The notes under the pieces are model-generated. The model ran no database searches. It was not told where the DNA came from and was given only the letters and a program-made list of their open reading frames with translations. DNA of 64,000 bases from Cheiracanthium punctorium (lineage: Eukaryota; Arthropoda; Arachnida; Araneae; Cheiracanthiidae): the NCBI GenBank assembly GCA_038373885.1, contig JAWZYV010019913.1:422001-486000 (forward strand). Direction: 5' to 3'. Below, one piece after another: positions 43,156 to 54,152 of the stretch; positions within the stretch are counted from its first letter, which is position 1, and each line of letters opens with the position of its first letter. Both the position numbers and the translations under genes were made by a program.

Positions 43156-44275
43156 TTTTTCATTAAGATATTTAGAAAATCTTGTATTTTAGACTACATT
43201 TAAACTTCGAAGTTTGAGCGCGAGTCAGTTTTTAATGGGAAATGATCAGTCAAAAAATATCGCGTAATATTCAGACTAATACGGTTTTTGAAATGCTCAA
43301 GGAAAACGGATACATTAACATGCTGACTAACAGCCTTACAGACAGACACTACAATTTTATATTGTATGAAGTTCTCCATTAGATGACGGGAAAGTAACAA
43401 AAAATAAAATGAGAAGGGTACTGTTTGGGGACTCAAAAGAAAACCGATCTGAAAAAAGAAAGAAAGAAAAAATAAAAATAAAACATTGCATCCCTTTTTC
43501 TATTTTTTTTTGGGGGGGGGGATTTAGGGACAAATAGATTTACAGAAAGCTGCACTCAAAAAGTAAGTTCAGGCTTAGGTCCTGTTTTTTGTTTTTCCTT
43601 TTTATTACGTTTGATACGTTTTGAAAAAGTAAATATAGCGCAAAAGACGACGACGGTATTACACTGTGACAGATCCTCAGGAAGCAGAATATTTTTGTGT
43701 GGAGTGGGGAAATTGAAGATGAAACAAGCAAAATTTCTCATACACGGATTTGATTCACATTTTGTTAGTTAAAAAAAGAAAAGAAAGGTGAGGGGGTAAG
43801 AGCGAGCTTCTGTCCCTCGCCATGTGCTGCTCGCTGAGACGGCAGGCGATTTTTTTAATGCCCTTTATCCAGAGACAGAAAAAAAAAAGAGATTTTCTAT
43901 TTATTTCCTTTTGGGTGAATAGACACCCATGGGTGTACGTCGTAGCTAAATTTATACAGAGTGATTCAGAGGGGCTTAGGTGCTTCAGGGAGAGGAATCG
44001 TTCCGGTTGCAATGTGGAGTTCAGATCGATTGTACTACTATCCGAAATATCGTCCCCATATTATATATATATATATATATATATTTGCCTTAAACATAGG
44101 ACGTATTAAGGATGGTTGTTACAAAAATAAGGGAAATCATTGAGTAATATACAAAGTAAACTAATAAGCTGTGGCCAGTTCTGTGAAAAAAAAAAAAAAA
44201 AAAATTATGTTCTACAAAAGTGCTATGAGAAAGTACATTCACTGGTATTTTCTGGAAGAAAAAATTATAAATTTA
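43156..44275. other. Unassigned DNA with simple repeats
   Basis: G-run at 43511-43520, (AT)n at 44060-44083 and A19 at 44185-44203 (within 44160-44210). ORFs here have no motifs. Confidence 0.4.
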
Positions 44276-44277
44276 TA

Positions 44278-44602
44278 AAGGAATACTTCGATTTACGCTA
44301 CCCCGACTTACGCGAATCCGGAGTTACACAATTTTCAAATCTCGCCAATACGGTTTTTTGTTTGTTTGTTTACTTCCAAAATGACTTCTTTTTACGATTT
44401 TAATAATATAATTTGCTATATAATGTATTATTTAAGATTTCATTAATTTTTTTCTAAATTATCGTTTTCTTCAGTCTCCGGCCCAATTAAGAATAATTTG
44501 TATGCACATATTTATATGTAAAATTATATCCATACTTACGCGAATTAGACTTAAGCGGTTATCACTTGGTTCCACCTATCGCGTAAGTTCGAGGTATTAC
44601 TG
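44278..44602. mobile_element. Tigger-like MITE
   Basis: The right end reads, on the minus strand, CAGTAATACCTCGAACTTAC. The left end AAGGAATACTTCGATTTACG is its diverged counterpart. TA flanks at 44276-44277 and 44603-44604. Inner words GACTTACGCGAATCCGG and ACTTACGCGAATTAGAC face each other. Non-coding. Confidence 0.65.
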
Positions 44603-44604
44603 TA

Positions 44605-45486
44605 ATTTGTATTACCATACACATTTGTTATTTTGCGAACTGAACCAATAGTTCTTTAGTAGCTGCTGCAAACTGAAATGAAAAAAAAAATTGAAAATAA
44701 CTGATTTTACATGTACAATTTTCTACCAAATCAAGAAGAATCTGATAGTTCTAATTTGAAGAACGTCTTTATAAACAGGCTGCAATAACGTAAATATATG
44801 TCCCTATGGACAAATGAACGTGACTAAGTATTTTTATGTTACGGGTGAATTGTTACCATCACAAAGTTCAGTTCAAGTCAATAAAATCCAATTTTAGGTT
44901 AGAGCCTCCTCTACCCACACCCCACCCAAAAGAAAAAGAAAAAAAATAAAGGAAAGAAAAGAAAAAGGAAAATATTAAATTTCCTAGAACTCGTAGATCT
45001 TAAAATAACCACATTTACTTGTTTGTAAACATCTCTTACATTTCACTTACTGGTACAGGACTAGTATATTCTAGATATCTAGGCAGGTTGAAAGAAGCTT
45101 GAGATAAAAAGACTAGAAATGCAACTAAAAGTGTGAAGGACAAATATTCTCGAATTGCACCAACCTGTTCCAGGTAAATTCGGAAAACTCTTGGTCAATC
45201 ATAAGGCAGTTACCATGTTGAGAGAAATTTCTTCGATTTTTAGTTCTTCCTTCCTTTCTTTCTTTTATTAAGTTTTATCACTTAGTAGTCTATTAAAAAT
45301 GGCTAAAACATAAAATAAATATGGAGTTAATAATTATAAACATATGCGAAGTAAACACCTCTATCCGATTTCGTTCAAAATTATCGAAATTGATACGCAA
45401 ATGTCTGTTTTCATTTAACTTCAGTTCATTTTTAATTAGAATTTTAATTAACATTTACAGTTGTGAGTAGTTTTATAGTTTTATCA
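44605..45486. other. AT-rich unassigned DNA
   Basis: Purine-rich A/G stretch at 44925-44975. No ORF or end pairs. Confidence 0.4.
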
Positions 45487-45494
45487 GTTAGAAG

Positions 45495-45939
45495 CAGCGC
45501 TCGAAATTAAAGGTGGTCCGCTGGTCCGAGACCACTAAAATATATAGTAATACTAAATTTGTTGGCCCGTCAGACCAGTAATGTTTTATTTACATTTATC
45601 TCTTATAAACTTTCCTCATTTAGTTCCACAACACACTTCATCTAATTTTATCAATAAATGTCGTACAATTTTATCTATTTAATATCTTTTATTAAATGGA
45701 TAAAATTATACGACATGTATTGATAAAATCAATATTATCAAAAAATTAATCAATATTATCAATAAATCGACAATATCAAATGTCTTAATTTTATCTAGTT
45801 AATATTTTTATTCTAGATATGATTTTTACATTTTTTAATTCACCTCTTGACGGAAATCAATATATATATATATTGCTCATATAATTTCTCCTGTTTTTCC
45901 ATGGAGTCAGTGGTCCAAGTATTCTTATTTCTACCCCTG
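45495..45939. mobile_element. hAT-like element, CTCGAAATTAA family
   Basis: CAGCGCTCGAAATTAAA pairs with TCTTATTTCTACCCCTG. Flanks GTTAGAAG (45487-45494) and GTTACAGG (45940-45947) match at 6 of 8. It contains a 39-nt-arm hairpin at 45645-45729 and GGTCC words near both ends. Confidence 0.6.
45645..45729. repeat. Hairpin with 39-nt arms and 7-nt loop
   Basis: The arm 45645-45683 (ATTTTATCAATAAATGTCGT...) pairs with 45691-45729 with only a few mismatches. It lies in the middle of the hAT-like element. Confidence 0.82.
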
Positions 45940-45943
45940 GTTA

Positions 45944-45992
45944 CAGGTACTGTTAATATACTCACTTACTTAGAGTATATTAACAGTACCTG
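45944..45992. repeat. Perfect 20-nt inverted repeat, 9-nt loop
   Basis: CAGGTACTGTTAATATACTC at 45944-45963 is the exact reverse complement of 45973-45992. It starts within the right TSD of the hAT-like element. Confidence 0.9.
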
Positions 45993-46111
45993 CAATACTA
46001 ATTTAATCTTTAGTACAGAAATTTTACTATCGATTGCCCTGATCGCACATAAAAAAAAGTCGTTTTTACAGTGTCTTAAATCGAAAAGTTATACTGCACG
46101 AGGTCTGACAG

Positions 46112-46975
46112 TTAAATAATCAGATTCGTGCTACAAAAACGAATCATTCGTGCCACTTTTGCTTTCCCCTCTTCCAAACTGTCATATCTTGCCCTCTTCA
46201 GCTCGAATTTGACCTTGGATTTAAAAAAAAAACAAAACAAAAAAAAACAGGGGACCAGGTCTGGCAAGTATGGTGGTGATGAGGTATTACGCAAAGAACC
46301 AGGGCCGTACCAAGAAAAAATTTCGGGAGGTTCCAAAAATTTTGGAAGGGGACCGAACGGTGAAGTAGGTTGAATTTTTCACAAAAAGACTTCATCATTA
46401 TTATTTTGTTAACAAAATTATAAATTTCGGGGGGGGGGGGGACCGGACACCCTCGTCTACTACCCTGGGTACGGCCTTGCAAAGAACATTTTTACAAGCA
46501 AAGCGAAATGGGCAGGCGCATTGTCGTGGTGAAGCATCCAGGATTTTCTCATTCACAAATCGGGTCTCAGTCTTTTCACTCGTTCATAAAGAGCCGTCAA
46601 AATATCAATGTAATAATGTTGATTGGATGTCTGACTTTTGGGGAACACAGTAAACGTAGAGATACTGAACTCCGTATAGGGTCTGTAAGTAAACAAAGTA
46701 TAGGGTCTCTAAGTAAACGTAATTAATTCCACACTTGTCACAATAAAAAAAGAAGAAAAGAAAAGAAAAAAATAATCGTGACTTTAAATTTTGATTCGCT
46801 GATTTTCACTCCACCCTCCCCTCGAGGTGAGCTTCGACTCATCGAATGCATGATTGGTACTTTGTTTTCGGATCATAGTTTTAAAAAATACCATCATTCA
46901 TCAAAGTAATCACTCGATCTTACAAATTCTGGATCCGTGCAAATGTTTCCTAAGGCAAAATCCGAGCTTGAGGGG
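46112..46975 (-). pseudogene. mariner transposase pseudogene
   Basis: In order on the minus strand: a region like DRVIT-(GDE lost)-YDPKTK (near 46890), QHYYIDILTALYERVKRLRP (near 46600), KSWMLHHDNAPAH (near 46540) and SPPYLPDLVPC with KRARYDSLEEGKAKV (46120-46270). These are hallmark mariner blocks. The first catalytic Asp context GDE reads LMN, and the HDNAPAH Asp is kept. Stops, frameshifts and the inserted hAT-like MITE (46300-46479) disable it. The N-terminal HTH region is missing. Confidence 0.85.
46300..46479. mobile_element. hAT-like MITE, GGGCCGTACC family, copy 2
   Basis: CAGGGCCGTACCAAG pairs with CTGGGTACGGCCTTG. A perfect 8-bp TSD CAAAGAAC is at 46292-46299 and 46480-46487. It contains a G12 run. 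It sits between the HDNAPAH and PPYLPDL blocks of the mariner pseudogene. Confidence 0.92.
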
Positions 46976-47106
46976 ACAACATTTGATAGTACGGAAGATG
47001 TGAGATTTATTGGAGTACATTGAAGGTGATAAACCTTCTAATGTCATTGGTGATCTAAGAAGTTTTGTAGAGAACCAGTCCGGTTATTTAACTGTCACAC
47101 CTCGTA

Positions 47107-48869
47107 TATTCCAGTGTTTAACCCCCCCTTTCCCCCCCGGTATAGTGAACAAAAAAGTGAGTCAGCCGTTCGAATGGTTAAAATAAACGAATGGTTGAAA
47201 ATGGGAACAATTATCACTTTATGAGAATTCTCTATTTAATCTCAATCTCTCTCTTTCAATCAATTTGCTAACTGACACAATCAATTTGCTAACTGATGTA
47301 GCGGATGCATATGGAAGGAATAAAAGCTAATTTTTTTTTTTTTTTTTTTTTTTTTTGTCAGAGTAGCAGTAAAAAAAATTTCTTAATGTATTCATTATTT
47401 TTTAAGTTCCAAATATGTTTCATAGATCTTCCCAGTAACTGTTAGTTTATGGATGGCATCGAAAAATACGGAGTTATAAAGTAAAATTCGGAAATTTTTA
47501 ACATAAATTCATAAATTAAATATGATTTATAACGAAATTCACCATAAGAAATAAAATAACTAACAAAACTATTTAAATTGTTGAATAATAATATTTATTA
47601 TATCTTTGCTAATTTTGTAATAATTGAAATCATTTTGCTCTTGTACATTTTTGTATTATTGAAATTATATTTATGTTAATAGCGAATTTGGATGCTGGTT
47701 ATCAAACATTTTAAATCAAACACTTAACGATTATTACAGAATAAAAATATAAAAATTCATGAAATAATCCCTAGTTTAATTTTTTTTAATTAGCAGTACT
47801 TCAAAATATACTGTTTGTACGTTATTGGATCCTACGATTACTTGGTTAAATTTGCATTTATGAATATGAAAAAAATAACTTGGAAACAATTTTAGTTTTA
47901 CAATGTTTAAAAAGAATCTAATCTCAAGTTTTCTCTGAATTTTTATAAATTTTAACTGATAAAAAAATCAGTTAAAAGTAAATAAATAAAAAAAAAACTT
48001 ATTTTCACAGGTAATTGTGATAGGTACACTAATATAGATATTAGTAGTAGTAGTAGTAGTAACAATACATATTATATTTCCTCTCACTTCATTATCGAAC
48101 TTCTGCAAACCATCTCATTCAATTTGGGGATAAAAGACGAAAAAAAAAAATCGAAAGTCAGTTTTACGAGCTTCCTAAAATACTTGATTTAGTTGTAATA
48201 AAGATAACACAATTTATGACGTAAGCCTCTCTATAAAGATAAGGTCTGAAAAGTTCTGGTATCGGAAACTCTATCTATACGTTTCTGTAACTCAAAAAAG
48301 AAATAGGATTATAAGAATTTTTAACGTTTATTTTTATCAAATCCAGGTTATCAGAGTGATAAATGATATAATACTGTTTTTTTTTTTCCTTGGATAGATA
48401 GCGCTGCAAAATATTTTGTCTTTGGTTGGAATATTAAAAAAATTAAAAAGTATACGGCGTATTATTAATGTCTTTTGAAACATGTAATTAATCAGAAATA
48501 AAGCGTAAAAAGTTTAGCTTAATATTTTTAAAATAATCTTAGAATTACTGTCTTTTTTTTTAATCTAAGAATAAACGTCCACCATTTCGCTTAAGATTAC
48601 AAGCTAAAATAAATTCAATAATTTTAAAGTTCATAGGTTACCTGTATTGATCTATAAAAATATTGTTTTCTTTCTATATGTCTACTACTCTGAAACGAAA
48701 AAGTTATTAATGAGCGTTACTTTTATTTATTTATTTTTTTTAAGAAAGAAAATAAACACGCACACTGAACTGTTCCTGGTGAACACTTTCTTTAACTGTT
48801 GGAGCGATTTTTCATAAAAATATTTTTCACTTAAATATTTTTTATACAATTCATTTCAAATAAGTGAAA
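47107..48869. other. AT-rich unassigned DNA
   Basis: A doublet TCAATTTGCTAACTGA at 47260-47297, T26 at 47331-47356 and (TAG)6 at 48041-48060. No ORF, no element ends. Confidence 0.45.
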
Positions 48870-48967
48870 TAGAGCCCTTTTGTGAAAAATTTAGCCTTTT
48901 TCACCGTTTGGTTCCCCACCGAAATTTTTGGACTCTCCCTGAAATTTTTTTTCTAGGTACGGTCCTG
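48870..48967. repeat. hAT-like MITE, GGGCCGTACC family, truncated copy
   Basis: From 48967 on the minus strand it reads CAGGACCGTACCTAGAAAAA, then AACCAAACGGTGAAAAAGGC and TTTTTCACA, as in the full copies. The G-run and the other end are lost. Confidence 0.7.
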
Positions 48968-50425
48968 CTTCATTTATTACATATTTTGTATTTGTAAGCT
49001 TTATTTTGGAGACCAGTGCACCAATGTCTGAAAATGGGATGAAAAATAAAAATCATTTAAAAACTATATTTTTGATCAAAAAGAAATACCTGCTCATTTT
49101 ATCTCACTTTATTCTCCATGAGATGTCGGAATACAATTTTTATCTGTTTAACCGCCTGGTAATAATATTTTTAAGTTTGAATAATTTGTTAAGTCATAAT
49201 AGGAAATAAATAAAAGTTATAAAGTAAAATAAAAGTATATTAATTCTAATAAAAGTATATTAATTCTTTTTTTTTTTTTTACTTTTTTAATCAATTACCC
49301 ATTTTACCCCATCTAATATTTAATTTTATTAAGAGTTATTTTTCTACTTTTATGGAACAAATAGCTCTTAATAAAGTTTAATAGTTTGCATTTAACACTA
49401 ATGTAGTTATATAAAGTCTTTACAGGTGTGAATGCATTACATAAAATAACGCAGAATAGTTGCATGTTTAATATCATCGGTAGCGGAAAACAAAGAATTA
49501 AAATATGTCCGTTCTCTTTCCGTTTCACCTCACCTCACCCTATATTTATTCCTGATAGACGTACGTTAGTTTTCTTTTTCTATTCCTTTTCTATAACCAT
49601 CTTATTCATGTAGACCGAGGAGGTACAGATTGCTTGGCGTAAATTGGCATGCAACATTCAGGAGCAAAATGTTTTTTTATTGCAGAAAATACGATTTTCA
49701 AACAGCTGACATCTGAGTTTTCTTGAATTTTAGGGGATGGGCAATTGCCCCCTCTTGCCCGTAGTAAGTTACGGCTGTGCATTCTATCTATCTTTGCGAT
49801 ATCCTTTTTGTTTAAGAGACCAATAAATAATTGTATGACCAATAAATAAATAAATTTAAAAAAAAAGTGGCAAGTATTTTTATATCGAATGAGGCAGAAT
49901 GAAATAAACACTTTTGGAGTTTGTGGTAAATGAAACTAATTAGATTACATTACAGATTTCTTTGGGAAATTTTATTTTAGAACGATAAATAATGAACACT
50001 ATTGGGTGTACGCATTAAATAGATTTATAAAAGATTATATGCCAATTTTCATTTAGAAAACTAAGCGGTAAAATAAAATTTGCAGCTATATGTGTTTAAA
50101 TTAATACTAATGAGTAATTATTGTTAAAATTTATTACTTATTCATTTTTGTGTTAGGCACATTAACTTTATAATATTATCTCAGATTTGATTTGCTTGCC
50201 ATCAGCCAATTCATTCATTCATTCGTTGTTTCATCGTACAAGTCATTTCACCGAAGTGAATAGCCTTAGAACTATACTCATGCAATTTGAATAAAAAGGT
50301 TCATTAATATATCTGTATTTCACGCATTCTTTACTAAACGAGCCATTCCCCAGGCAGACATTAATGCAGCAAGTATACGATTCCTTTCATATTCTTTTAA
50401 GAAAAGATATATCGTGTGATCAACA
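48968..50425. other. AT-rich unassigned DNA
   Basis: AAAAGTATATTAATTCT is doubled at 49231-49267. A GGGCAATTGCCCCC patch at 49738-49752 may be part of a MITE. (ATTC)n at 50213-50224. No gene evidence. Confidence 0.4.
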
Positions 50426-50668
50426 ATGGCCGGCATGGCGTTTAGTATTCCATTTTTCTTTCTCATTCTTAGTTTGATTACGTCACACAGAACAGATGCC
50501 GGCTCGGTATTCCTATTGGTCGTAGTAACACGCGATGTGGTACGAGGACGTAATTTTCACATCACCTCATATTGCCTCCTTTTTCCTTTATTTTGTTTGG
50601 ATAGTTTTCTTTATTTGATTACATTTTTTATTATTGTTCGCTACCCCTGTGCGTCCTGCCTCCTATAA
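50426..50668 (+). CDS. Candidate first exon with signal-peptide-like N-terminus (weak)
   Basis: The ATG at 50426 sits in CAACAATGG, a favourable start context. The peptide MAGMAFSIPFFFLILSLITS has a hydrophobic core followed by HRTDAGS, where cleavage after TDA would be reasonable. Downstream the frame stays open but becomes another hydrophobic, unstructured reading, so a splice donor soon after the signal (GTATTC at about 50509 or GTCGTA at about 50518) would be needed for a real gene. No second exon or family is recognised. It could be a chance ORF. Confidence 0.2.
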   Translation: MAGMAFSIPFFFLILSLITSHRTDAGSVFLLVVVTRDVVRGRNFHITSYCLLFPLFCLDSFLYLITFFIIVRYPCASCLL

Positions 50669-50932
50669 GCTGTGGTGGTTCTCTGATTATTTTTTTTTTT
50701 TTTTAAGAGTTGTCTGGATCAATGCAGTAGAATTTCCTTTGGTAATCTCTACGTCAATACACTTTTCGGAAACACGCCTCATAAAATGTTTTAAAGGGAG
50801 AGTTATCAAAAGTTTTAGCAATACGATGGTTACATGCGCATGGCGTAAATATCTGTTACGCAGTTGAATATATTTTGTAAATGAATGCATTTTGTGGGGA
50901 ATTCGTAAGCAGTTGTGGGTTATTTCCCTAAT
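50669..50932. other. Unassigned DNA
   Basis: T15 at about 50690-50704. Nothing further. Confidence 0.4.
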
Positions 50933-51171
50933 CAGGTGGATTCAGGGAGAGGGTTAGGGGGCTTCAACCCCCACCCACCCCATCAAGAAAAAAAAATATC
51001 CTCAAGAATAACATTTTGCTTCATTGTAGGCTTTGTTTGTGCGAAATGAGCTTTTTTATATAAATTAGTCCCACCCAAAATTTACATTGCTTTGTCGTAC
51101 ATTTTGTTAAATGGCAAACAAGTTTTTTTTTAATTAACTCCTCCCCGAAAATTTTTTTGTATCCGCCTCTG
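50933..51171. mobile_element. hAT-like MITE, GGCGGATAC family
   Basis: CAGGTGGATTCAGG pairs with TGTATCCGCCTCTG. GGGGGCTTCAACCCCC lies near the left end. The 8-bp flanks do not match (TCCCTAAT and GCGTCATA), so the TSD has decayed or the element is recombinant. Confidence 0.55.
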
Positions 51172-51557
51172 GCGTCATACAAGAGGAACCTAGATGCGAA
51201 AGATGTAACCGTACAGAGCCGCATAAAAGAGTGTTGTGAACAAAAATTTTCAACTTACTATATCCAAAATTCTGCTGATAAAACGAAGGATTTTCCAATT
51301 TCTCCCGATTTATTGGTGTACCCTTCGCGAACGAATCTTCTTCGTTTGTAGAGATTTTGTAAATTTGAAATAAAAGTCTCTATATCTGCAAATTTTTTAG
51401 ATGATTTTTAAAATGTGATTCTCGCCTCTTTTATATTTCCAATAATTTCAAACTCAACAAAAATTAATTTTTTTAACAATAAGTTTATTGTTTATTCCGT
51501 AACAAAGCTGTAGCCAACGGTGTTTTGGAGTTCGACCCTCCCCCCTCCACCAATTTT
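51172..51557. other. Unassigned DNA
   Basis: A 64-aa plus ORF from 51157 has no motif. No repeat ends. Confidence 0.4.
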
Positions 51558-51607
51558 GCTGCTGGTATATCTAAGGTGACCATACGTCCCTTAGATATAC
51601 CAGCAGC
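51558..51607. repeat. Perfect 18-nt palindrome spanning a transposon end
   Basis: GCTGCTGGTATATCTAAG (51558-51575) is exactly inverted at 51590-51607 with a 14-nt loop. The left arm is host flank, TSD and the first four bases of the hAT-like element. The right arm lies inside the element. Confidence 0.92.
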
Positions 51608-52232
51608 AGTTGGAAGGGGTTGGAACCGTTTTGAAGGGGACAGTCCCGTTTTTAGGTGGTTTGTCCCGTTGTCCCCAAGCACAGCTTTGAGATACCGTTA
51701 TGTTCCGTTTTTAGAAAATGCCCCCTGCAATGTCCCGTTTTTAGGAAGAGAAGCAACCCACAGTAACGATTTCACTAAAGGCCGCTAAAAATCTAAAATC
51801 ATCCAACGGCAGTGTCTATAAAAAAGAAAACCTCCTCAACTTCCTCTTTTCTGTGTGTCCTTCTGTTTACATTTCTCACTTTCCTACCTTCCTGCCTTGG
51901 GGTGGATGGTGTTTTTGAAGTCGAAGAAAGGCGTACCACCCGAAACGTACGTCTTGCACTATATTTTTTATATAAATGTACGTCTTGCACTATAGTAGAT
52001 ATGTGTGTTTTATCAAAGTTTTTTTTTCTTTTTATTTTTATATTAACATTAACACAAGCTTTTTTGGGCGTTTTCTTAACCACTAAAAGATACCCAGTTC
52101 TGTCAATTCAGTCTCCCTACACTATTACCTTAAAAACAGTAGATGTCCCGTTTTGAGGAAGAAAATAAATACATTATTGCCAAAAAAGTAGTAGATGTCC
52201 CGTTTTGAAGGAAAAAATAAATGGTCACGTTA
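51572..52232. mobile_element. hAT-like element, GGTGACCATACG family
   Basis: TAAGGTGACCAT pairs with ATGGTCACGTTA. A perfect 8-bp TSD GGTATATC is at 51564-51571 and 52233-52240. TGTCCCGTTTT recurs at least five times near the ends. The 114-aa and 94-aa ORFs inside on opposite strands have no motif and are incidental. Confidence 0.9.
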
Positions 52233-52240
52233 GGTATATC

Positions 52241-52456
52241 TCCTAATTACAGCGAAAGTTATGGATCTATTAATTTCTATTGACTAGCATTAGGGTTTGG
52301 ATTATATCTTGTGAAATATATGTTATCTTGAAAATCTAAAAAAGACGTCCGTTAGGGCCAAATGAATTTAAAAGAATTTCCAAATTTAAGAATTTGCTAG
52401 TACGTTAAAGTTTCTAACGTAGCACTATATACAGAATAAAAAATGAGTGCTATCCG
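52241..52456. other. Unassigned DNA
   Basis: No features seen between the two MITE-derived segments. Confidence 0.4.
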
Positions 52457-52545
52457 CAAGGCCGTACCCACCCAGGGAGGGGGTCCGGTCCCCCTACCCC
52501 AAATTTAAAATTTTGTTAACAAAACAATAATAATGAAGCGACGAC
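52457..52545. repeat. hAT-like MITE, GGGCCGTACC family, left fragment
   Basis: CAAGGCCGTACCCACCCAGG, then AACAAAACAATAATAATGAAG, the reverse of the TTCATTATTATTTTGTT core. It stops abruptly at GCGACGACGACG. Confidence 0.65.
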
Positions 52546-53042
52546 GACGAGTGGATTACATAATGAGGAGTTGGATTCCTATTACTACTGAAGTCGGGGC
52601 TCACTAGCAGTTACCAAGACGTGCCAATATTCGGAATTTCCCCCTTCTTCTGATGAGGTTCCAAATGTTGGAGGGAAACTCTAAGGAGGGCACATTAGCT
52701 CTAAAAGATACATTTGATGTCTTGAGCTGGCCTCTCCTCCTGGCAAACAAACAAGTTGATTTACTAAGTTTAAAGATTGATTTATTTTGTAAATTCAAAT
52801 GCGATCTATTTTTAAGAAAAAAAATATAAAACCTTTTACCTTAAATGCCCCACTCCGAATTTTTTTTCACCTGAATCCGTCACTGTGAAAAATTGTTAGA
52901 AACATGACCAAAACTTTTTATAGAAGTTTTAAGTATACCATTCCTTTATAAAGGTCTTATAGTTTAAGTTAGTAAATGTTTGAGTAGCATTAGAGCTCCG
53001 GAATAATCATCACGGACTAGAGCCGTAGAACAAGAAGAAATA
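52546..53042. other. Unassigned DNA with a hAT-like end
   Basis: CCTGAATCCGTCACTG at 52870-52885 is a right end of the CAGTGACGGATTC type, with no partner identified. The rest is AT-rich. Confidence 0.4.
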
Positions 53043-53268
53043 CAGGGTGCCTAAGAATTGTGCGATACTTCACAATTTAAAATTTTCAGAAAAGTATACG
53101 TACGAATCAGGCATTTGAATAATGGCATTAGCCGACTTACAAAAGTACTAGGTTTTCGTCTCGTATAATTTTGTACCAAAAAATCTGATAGAGGGAGCTA
53201 AGTGTCAAGGAGATTTAAAAGAGTGTAGCGGACATGCCGACAGCAATCTGTAGCAAACATATGGAATT

Positions 53269-53607
53269 GTGATTTTTCTCCAGGACGGCTCACCTCCACA
53301 TTTTCAACGTCTGTGCCTGAATCAACATTTCGCAAACAGATGGATAAGTCGCGGTGGTCTAATTCAGCGGCCTCCTCGATCGTCGGATTTAACCGACTTG
53401 GCTTTTTTCATGTGGAGTTACGTTATTGTTTACAGGTCTGCATGCCTCAGTGTTCAGGAACTCAAGCAGCGAATTGCAGCTGCTATTCATTCCGTAACTC
53501 CTCAGATGTTTACAAATACTTGGAATGAAATCGTTACCCTAGATGTTGTACGAGCCACCAAAGGATCTCATATCGAAATCTGTCAATTCCGTTATGTTTG
53601 CAATTAG
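53269..53607 (+). pseudogene. IS630/Tc1-mariner-like transposase, C-terminal half
   Basis: The 112-codon frame holds FLQDGSPPHF, NRWISRGGLIQRPPRSSDL, TDLAFFMWSYV and VQELKQRIAAAI. These match the xQDGxPxH and PPRSPDLxPxDFxxW catalytic blocks of a DDE transposase group often found beside DUF4817-type helix-turn-helix proteins in arthropods. The Asp of QDG and of SSDL are present, but the L-A-FFMW context has lost the third-block Asp (TPLDFF became TDLAFF). The N-terminal half is replaced by non-coding sequence. Confidence 0.82.
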
Positions 53608-53625
53608 TTATCAAATACCTTTTAA

Positions 53626-54056
53626 CCCTTTAACGCGCAGTGTTCTCGCTCTGGGAACACCAAACTCTGACGTTTTGACTGTTGCCAGTCACGAAGAATA
53701 GATTGGATTTCTATAAAAATAGTTTCGGGTGACATAGCTCCACGGGAATCCTTTACTTTTTTAGCACGTCATTTCCCGTAAAAAAATGGTCACGATTATT
53801 TCTAACAGCACTGACATCTGCTGAAAAATGGAAGAATGCGAGAACAGCTGGATAGATTGCCCAATGCTGAAAAAAGGGTTGCCGTTACCATCGCTCGACT
53901 TAACTACCAGCAAGATAGCGGACGATCGAAACGTTCATCGCGTGCCACAGATCTAGAGACCCTTTTTTGACGCAGCTGGCTGTGCGGCACGGCCAGCTTC
54001 TTCATGGCAACGGCTACCCTTTTTTCAGCATTGCGAAACGGTTGCGCCTCAAAGGG
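53626..54056. mobile_element. piggyBac-like hairpin MITE
   Basis: TTAA at 53622-53625 and 54057-54060 bound it. Ends CCCTTTAACGCGCAG and GTTGCGCCTCAAAGGG. It has the same left arm as 8859, but the right inverted arm is shortened to the outer 60 bp. It is inserted between the stop of the transposase remnant and the right TIR of the host element. Confidence 0.92.
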
Positions 54057-54152
54057 TTAATCCTACTATGTTTAGAATTCCTTTTTTTTTATTTAATGTC
54101 ATAAAATGTTCAACAATTCTCGGGCACCCTGTAATACCGAGTATAATTTTGA

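Larger units (their letters stand above)
46099..47104 (-). mobile_element. mariner element, internally deleted
   Basis: CGAGGTCTGACAGTTAAATA at the left pairs with TATTTAACTGTCACACCTCG at the right. TA follows at 47105-47106, and the left TA is mutated to CA. After removal of the nested MITE and its TSD the element is about 818 bp, against roughly 1.3 kb for a full mariner. Transposase remnants run on the minus strand. A 22-bp tandem doublet (TATAGGGTCTGTAAGTAAAC) is at 46673-46718. Confidence 0.85.
53043..54131 (+). mobile_element. IS630/Tc1-mariner-like element with nested piggyBac-like MITE
   Basis: CAGGGTGCCTAAGAATTGTG pairs with CAACAATTCTCGGGCACCCTG. TA flanks at 53041-53042 and 54132-54133. 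The 3' half of a transposase is on the plus strand (53269-53607). The nested element 53626-54056 plus its TTAA accounts for 435 bp, which leaves about 650 bp of this element. Confidence 0.88.

Noticed and set aside
51812..52156. 114-codon plus ORF with hydrophobic N-terminus
   Set aside because: It is internal to a hAT-like non-coding element with exact TSDs and overlaps a 94-codon ORF on the other strand. The hydrophobic residues come from T-rich DNA.
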